NCBI GenBank assembly: GCA_934098345.1
Contig: CAKONX010000019.1
Location: forward strand, 1 to 17,786
Length of the DNA: 17,786 bases
Origin: an uncultured Bacilli bacterium
GTDB taxonomy: Bacteria; Bacillota_I; Bacilli_A; RF39; UBA660
Direction of reading: 5' to 3'
Shown: positions 14,664-17,786 of the stretch, one piece after another
Position numbering within the stretch: position 1 is the stretch's first letter
Layout: each line of letters starts with the position of its first letter
Translations under genes and position numbers: made by a program
The notes under the pieces: model-generated
Databases searched by the model: none
What the model was told of the DNA's origin: nothing
The model's input: the letters and a program-made list of their open reading frames with translations, nothing else

Positions 14664-16798
14664 TTGTTTTTTCCATCAAATACAAAAATTGTTTTAAATT
14701 CTTGATCAAGTGCTAAAGAAGCATCAAATGTTTTACCTGCTTTAGATATAAATCCTGAAAGTTTATCAGTTTTTTTATTTGTCATCAATTTATTTGCTTC
14801 ACTTTTGGATATCACTCTTCCACAAATACTAAAATTAATTTTAAAATTACAATTTTTATAGTCTTCACAATTATAGCTATATCTACCCTTTAAAACATTT
14901 TTCCCACATTTAGGGCATGTTCCAATGTTGTCACCAAAAAAACCAGTATCTTTATTTTCTTTTTCATCTTCTTTATTTTTATCAAAAACTTTCATTATTT
15001 CACTTTCTGCTATTTGAATTGAATCGTTTATTGATATTTCATTATGGAAAACTTGCTTTAAAGCAATTCCTAAATCGCATGTTTTATACTTATCCATTTG
15101 AATGCCTAACTGCATTAAGGTATTTATCAAATATTCTCCTGTTGGAAGTATATTATAAACATCATTTTTTAAACTTATATATTGACTGTTAATAGCATTC
15201 GTAATAATGGGGGTTCTTGTAGCGTCGGTTCCCAATTCTAAACCAGTAAACATTGCTTTATAGTCCTCTGTATCATCTATTTCTTCACCATTTAATGTAA
15301 ATGTTTCTCCTTCAGCAAGTTCTTCCATTTCTTGTTTTTCTTTTCTAAAAGGATTCATTAAATAGTTATTTAAAGTTTCTGTTGTATAATGCTTTGGTGG
15401 TGTAGTTTCCTTTTCTTTTGGAACAAAGTTAATATTTACTTTATCACCTTTAGATAAATTGGGTAATATTTTATCTTTCGATGTATAACGATCAAACTTT
15501 GTCCAACCAGGTTCTAAAACTATATTTCCTTTTAACGTGAATGTTTCATAATCTCCAACTTTTATTGTTATTTCAGTTTTTTCTACCTTACATTTTTTAC
15601 TGCAGAATACCGCAACAAACCTTTGGAAAACTACTTGATAGACTTGATATTCTTCTTCTGTTAAATTTTCCTTCTTAGGTATTTTATATGTCGGAGTTAA
15701 AGCAGAGTGAGATTCGATTTTTGCATCATCGAATATCGTTTTTTTATCTTTGAATTCAACTGGATATCCCATCTTGGATATGTTGGCAATTATTGTTTTT
15801 ATTTTATCTTTTTCATTTGTTGCAAGATATTCTGAATTTGTACGAGGATATGTTAAGTATCCTGATTCATAAAGTTTTTGAACTATTGATAATGATTTAT
15901 TCATAGACATTTTGTATCTTTTTCCTAACTGACTTTGAAGTTTACTTAAAGAATATAATTTTCCAGGATTTAACTCCGCGTTTTTAGTATCTTTTTTTAT
16001 AACTATTGCTTCGGAAGAATTATATTTTTGGCAACAAGTTAAGCATTTTTCTTTTTCATCTTTTGAAAATTTCTCTTTACTATTAAGTTCTATTTCCTCG
16101 CCATTAGTTTTTTCTTTGCTAGTTAAACCATAGTATATCTCAGGAATAAAATTTCTGATTTGTAAATCTCTGTCGTATATTGCTTTAACAATTGGGACAA
16201 TTACTCTTCCAACTCTTAAAAGAACTCCTGATTTTAAAGTTGCATATCTGGTTAAATTTACTCCATATAACCAGTCAATATAAGTTCTCGCATATCCTTC
16301 GTTTGCCAAGTTATCATACTCTTCTTCATCTCGAAGATTTTCTAACTCTTGGCGTATAGTAATGTCAGTTTGATCAGGTAACCACATTCTCTTTAATTTT
16401 TTCTTCGTTTTCAAAGCATGAGAAACAATTAATCTAACAATTATTTCTCCTTCTCGATCTGCATCTCCCGCATTAACTATTGTGTCTACATCATCGCGAT
16501 TACAAAGTTCTTTGATTAAATTAAAAGTTTTTTCAATGCCGTCATTCTTGTATCTTTCAGAGTTTGATATTAATTTGTATTTAAATTCTTTTGGGAAGCA
16601 CGGCAAACAAGACATCTCCCATTTTCCTGTTGGGTTTTCTAAATAATCTTCAATATCTGCTAGTGTAAATAAATGCCCTAAAGCATTAGCAACTATATAT
16701 TCATCATTTTGATAAGCTCCATTTATAAATTTCATATTTCCAATGGTAGAAACGATTGCTCTACATACTACAGGCTTTTCGGCAATTATAAGTATCAT
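14660..16798 (-). CDS. topB: DNA topoisomerase III (type IA)
   Basis: The protein has 712 residues and is cytoplasmic. It cuts and rejoins one DNA strand, decatenating replication and recombination intermediates. The Toprim domain at 1-150 has Glu7 in IAEKP and the metal-binding GDADREGE with Asp112, Asp114 and Glu116. The type IA core follows, with GVLLRVGRV (191-199) and the catalytic tyrosine Tyr317 in GYLTYPRT. The C-terminus has a zinc ribbon of four cysteines (C628, C631, C644, C650) followed by a topoisomerase C-terminal repeat (IGRV-like ICGRVISKSEANKL). Length and order fit TopB rather than TopA. It reads away from the endonuclease gene. The ribosome site (GGATG) is weak. TopB occurs in chromosomes and in conjugative elements; the flanks do not settle which applies here. 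Confidence 0.95.
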   Translation of the reverse strand: MILIIAEKPVVCRAIVSTIGNMKFINGAYQNDEYIVANALGHLFTLADIEDYLENPTGKWEMSCLPCFPKEFKYKLISNSERYKNDGIEKTFNLIKELCNRDDVDTIVNAGDADREGEIIVRLIVSHALKTKKKLKRMWLPDQTDITIRQELENLRDEEEYDNLANEGYARTYIDWLYGVNLTRYATLKSGVLLRVGRVIVPIVKAIYDRDLQIRNFIPEIYYGLTSKEKTNGEEIELNSKEKFSKDEKEKCLTCCQKYNSSEAIVIKKDTKNAELNPGKLYSLSKLQSQLGKRYKMSMNKSLSIVQKLYESGYLTYPRTNSEYLATNEKDKIKTIIANISKMGYPVEFKDKKTIFDDAKIESHSALTPTYKIPKKENLTEEEYQVYQVVFQRFVAVFCSKKCKVEKTEITIKVGDYETFTLKGNIVLEPGWTKFDRYTSKDKILPNLSKGDKVNINFVPKEKETTPPKHYTTETLNNYLMNPFRKEKQEMEELAEGETFTLNGEEIDDTEDYKAMFTGLELGTDATRTPIITNAINSQYISLKNDVYNILPTGEYLINTLMQLGIQMDKYKTCDLGIALKQVFHNEISINDSIQIAESEIMKVFDKNKEDEKENKDTGFFGDNIGTCPKCGKNVLKGRYSYNCEDYKNCNFKINFSICGRVISKSEANKLMTNKKTDKLSGFISKAGKTFDASLALDQEFKTIFVFDGKNN

Positions 16799-16822
16799 TG
16801 TTTCACATCCAGACTAATTATT

Positions 16823-16831
16823 ATTATAACA
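16823..16831 (-). promoter_or_regulatory. Extended -10 promoter of topB
   Basis: TGTTATAAT on the minus strand is TGN plus a perfect TATAAT, 25 bases before the topB ATG, with no clear -35 box. It lies in the 111-base gap shared with the divergent endonuclease gene. On the + side I see only a weak TTGCTA/TAAAAG pair with a 17-base spacer. Confidence 0.5.
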
Positions 16832-16909
16832 CGTTTGCTATGAAACTTTTTATTTTTTAAAAGTAATTCTTTAATTTATCGGTAAAGATATTAGTAGAGA
16901 GGTGATAAA

Positions 16910-17638
16910 ATGGATGACATACTTGAAACTTTCAATACATGTAAGAAAAATGGATGGATGAAAGGAGCTAGAAAAGGAAATAATGCTGTTGGTGTAACAT
17001 TTGAACAAATGGTTGGTTTAAAAGAAAATAATAGTCCATTAGCTGATTTTAATGGAATTGAGATAAAGACAAAGTATAGCAAACAATTTTCTAATATAAC
17101 TATGTTCTGTTGTTTTCCATGCAACTGGGATGCTATGGATAATTTTGTAAATATTCTGGGCAGACCTGATAAAACAATTGAAAGTTCTAAAGTATTATAT
17201 TTAACTTTATATGCAAATACCATTTCATGTTTAAAAAACAAATATTATATAAAAGTTCACATAGATAATTCCACTAATCAAATAAAAATTAAAGTACTTG
17301 ATAAAAGTGGAAATAAACTAAGTGAATTATACTGGACATTTGATAAAATAGAAAGAAGACTTTCAGGTAAAATTTCAAATATAGCATTTTTAGATGCAAT
17401 ACAAAAAACTAAAAATGGTGTTCAATATTTCAAATACACGAGGCTACGCTTTTATAAATTAAAGTCTGAAGAAGTATTTTTTGATCTATTAAATAAAGGG
17501 ATAATTTATATAGTTATTAATGTTGGTGTTTATAAATCAGGGAAAAATGTTGGTAACCCTCATTATCATGGAATCAACTTTTGTATAGATGAAAGCAATA
17601 TAGAATTACTTTATAAGAAAGAATTAGAAGTATCATAA
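16910..17638 (+). CDS. MvaI/BcnI-family restriction endonuclease, no adjacent methyltransferase
   Basis: The protein has 242 residues, the usual size for this monomeric PD-(D/E)XK family, whose founders cut CCWGG (MvaI) and CCSGG (BcnI) and are structurally close to the mismatch-repair nickase MutH. The N-terminal KGARKGNNAVGVTFEQMVG (about 18-36) is the family signature. The catalytic motif is ADFNGIEIKTK with Asp46, Glu51 and Lys53. A conserved HYHG lies near the C-terminus (GNPHYHGINF). The active-site residues are intact. The ATG has a strong AGAGGTGAT site. It is the only complete gene on the + strand; topB diverges from it and a tRNA follows. A cognate cytosine methyltransferase, expected for a restriction system, is absent from the window. 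Target sequence unknown. Confidence 0.88.
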   Translation: MDDILETFNTCKKNGWMKGARKGNNAVGVTFEQMVGLKENNSPLADFNGIEIKTKYSKQFSNITMFCCFPCNWDAMDNFVNILGRPDKTIESSKVLYLTLYANTISCLKNKYYIKVHIDNSTNQIKIKVLDKSGNKLSELYWTFDKIERRLSGKISNIAFLDAIQKTKNGVQYFKYTRLRFYKLKSEEVFFDLLNKGIIYIVINVGVYKSGKNVGNPHYHGINFCIDESNIELLYKKELEVS

Positions 17639-17675
17639 AAAAGAATTGACTTTGACTTAGTCAATTCTTTTTTTT
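17637..17675 (+). terminator. Bidirectional terminator after the endonuclease gene
   Basis: GAATTGACT (17643-17651), a 7-base loop and AGTCAATTC (17659-17667) form a 9 bp stem flanked by A-run and T-run (17668-17675). It serves the + strand gene and, on the other strand, could stop the tRNA transcript. Confidence 0.85.
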
Positions 17676-17680
17676 ATTAA

Positions 17681-17699
17681 AATTCGAGAAGCTCGAATT
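17681..17699 (-). terminator. Hairpin downstream of tRNA-Pro
   Basis: AATTCGAG and CTCGAATT form an 8 bp stem with a 3-base loop, followed on the minus strand by only four U residues. It is a probable first terminator or processing stem for the tRNA. Confidence 0.4.
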
Positions 17700-17709
17700 A
17701 AATTTCAAA

Positions 17710-17786
17710 TGGTCGAGAAGACAGGATTCGAACCTGCGACCCCTAGTTCCCAAAACTAGTGCACTACCAAGCTGTGCTACTTCTCG
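17710..17786 (-). tRNA. tRNA-Pro (anticodon UGG), CCA end encoded
   Basis: On the minus strand the acceptor arm CGAGAAG (17786-17780) pairs with CTTCTCG (17720-17714). The D arm is GCAC/GTGC with loop AGCTTGGTA. The anticodon arm is CTAGT/ACTAG with loop TTTGGGA, giving anticodon TGG. The T arm is GCAGG/CCTGT with loop TTCGAAT. The discriminator A and an encoded CCA follow (17713-17710). All four arms are complete and the gene ends exactly at the window edge, so its promoter is outside. Confidence 0.96.

Noticed and set aside
16891..17241. Open frame of 116 codons on the minus strand opposite the endonuclease gene
   Set aside because: It lies antisense to a well-supported coding region and has no ribosome site or family features.
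17684..17720. TCGAGAAG occurs twice, at 17684-17691 and at the tRNA 3' end (17713-17720), like an attachment-site repeat beside a tRNA
   Set aside because: Eight bases is too short for an integrase core site, no integrase gene is in the window, and the first copy is explained by the hairpin at 17681-17699.
14660..17786. topB, orphan endonuclease and tRNA as a genomic island or conjugative element
   Set aside because: No integrase, relaxase or other element gene is present, and base composition looks like the rest of the window.

Overview
The window is very AT-rich bacterial DNA. The genes have AGGAGG-type ribosome binding sites, TTGACA/TATAAT promoters and U-tract hairpin terminators. TGA is used as a stop (for example in the GntR-type regulator and the topoisomerase), so the standard bacterial code applies. 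The content (SipW-like signal peptidase with a TasA/camelysin-like secreted protein, YtrA-type GntR-ABC cassette, pyruvate formate-lyase) points to a low-GC Firmicute, most likely an anaerobic, fermenting, host- or gut-associated member of Bacilli/Erysipelotrichia. The taxon is an inference.

Layout, left to right. 1-75 is the right end of an IS3-family (IS150-group) insertion sequence, including the last codons of its transposase. 83-766 is a membrane-anchored surface protein with a C-terminal InlB-like repeat. 850-2671 is a YtrA-type repressor, ABC ATPase and ABC permease operon. 2752-4552 is a secretion/matrix-like locus: a TasA-like secreted protein, a SipW-like signal peptidase and a small anchored protein with its own promoter. 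4771-6775 is a response regulator and histidine kinase pair. 6844-7557 is a YebC-family protein. 7593-10086 is argS with an overlapping patatin-like lipase. 10160-11266 is an anchored protein with the N-terminal part of arylsulfate sulfotransferases but no full propeller. 11321-14253 is pflB-pflA. 14316-14629 is a probable structured non-coding RNA of about 314 nt. 14660-16798 is topoisomerase III. 16910-17638, the only complete gene on the + strand, is a MvaI/BcnI-type restriction endonuclease with no methyltransferase in view. 17710-17786 is tRNA-Pro(UGG).

Working together: pflA makes the glycyl radical of PflB for anaerobic pyruvate cleavage. The TasA-like protein and the signal peptidase probably form a substrate-processor pair. 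The GntR, ATPase and permease form one self-regulated efflux or stress cassette. The genes are tightly packed. Several terminator hairpins begin inside the last codons of the gene they end, and two promoters overlap the preceding terminator or stop codon.

The most interesting item is the RNA between topB and pflB. It has a consensus promoter (TTGACA, 16 bp, TATAAT with an extended TG), at least five helices and a strong terminator, and it matches no RNA class I recognise. The shortened arylsulfotransferase-like protein and the orphan endonuclease come next.
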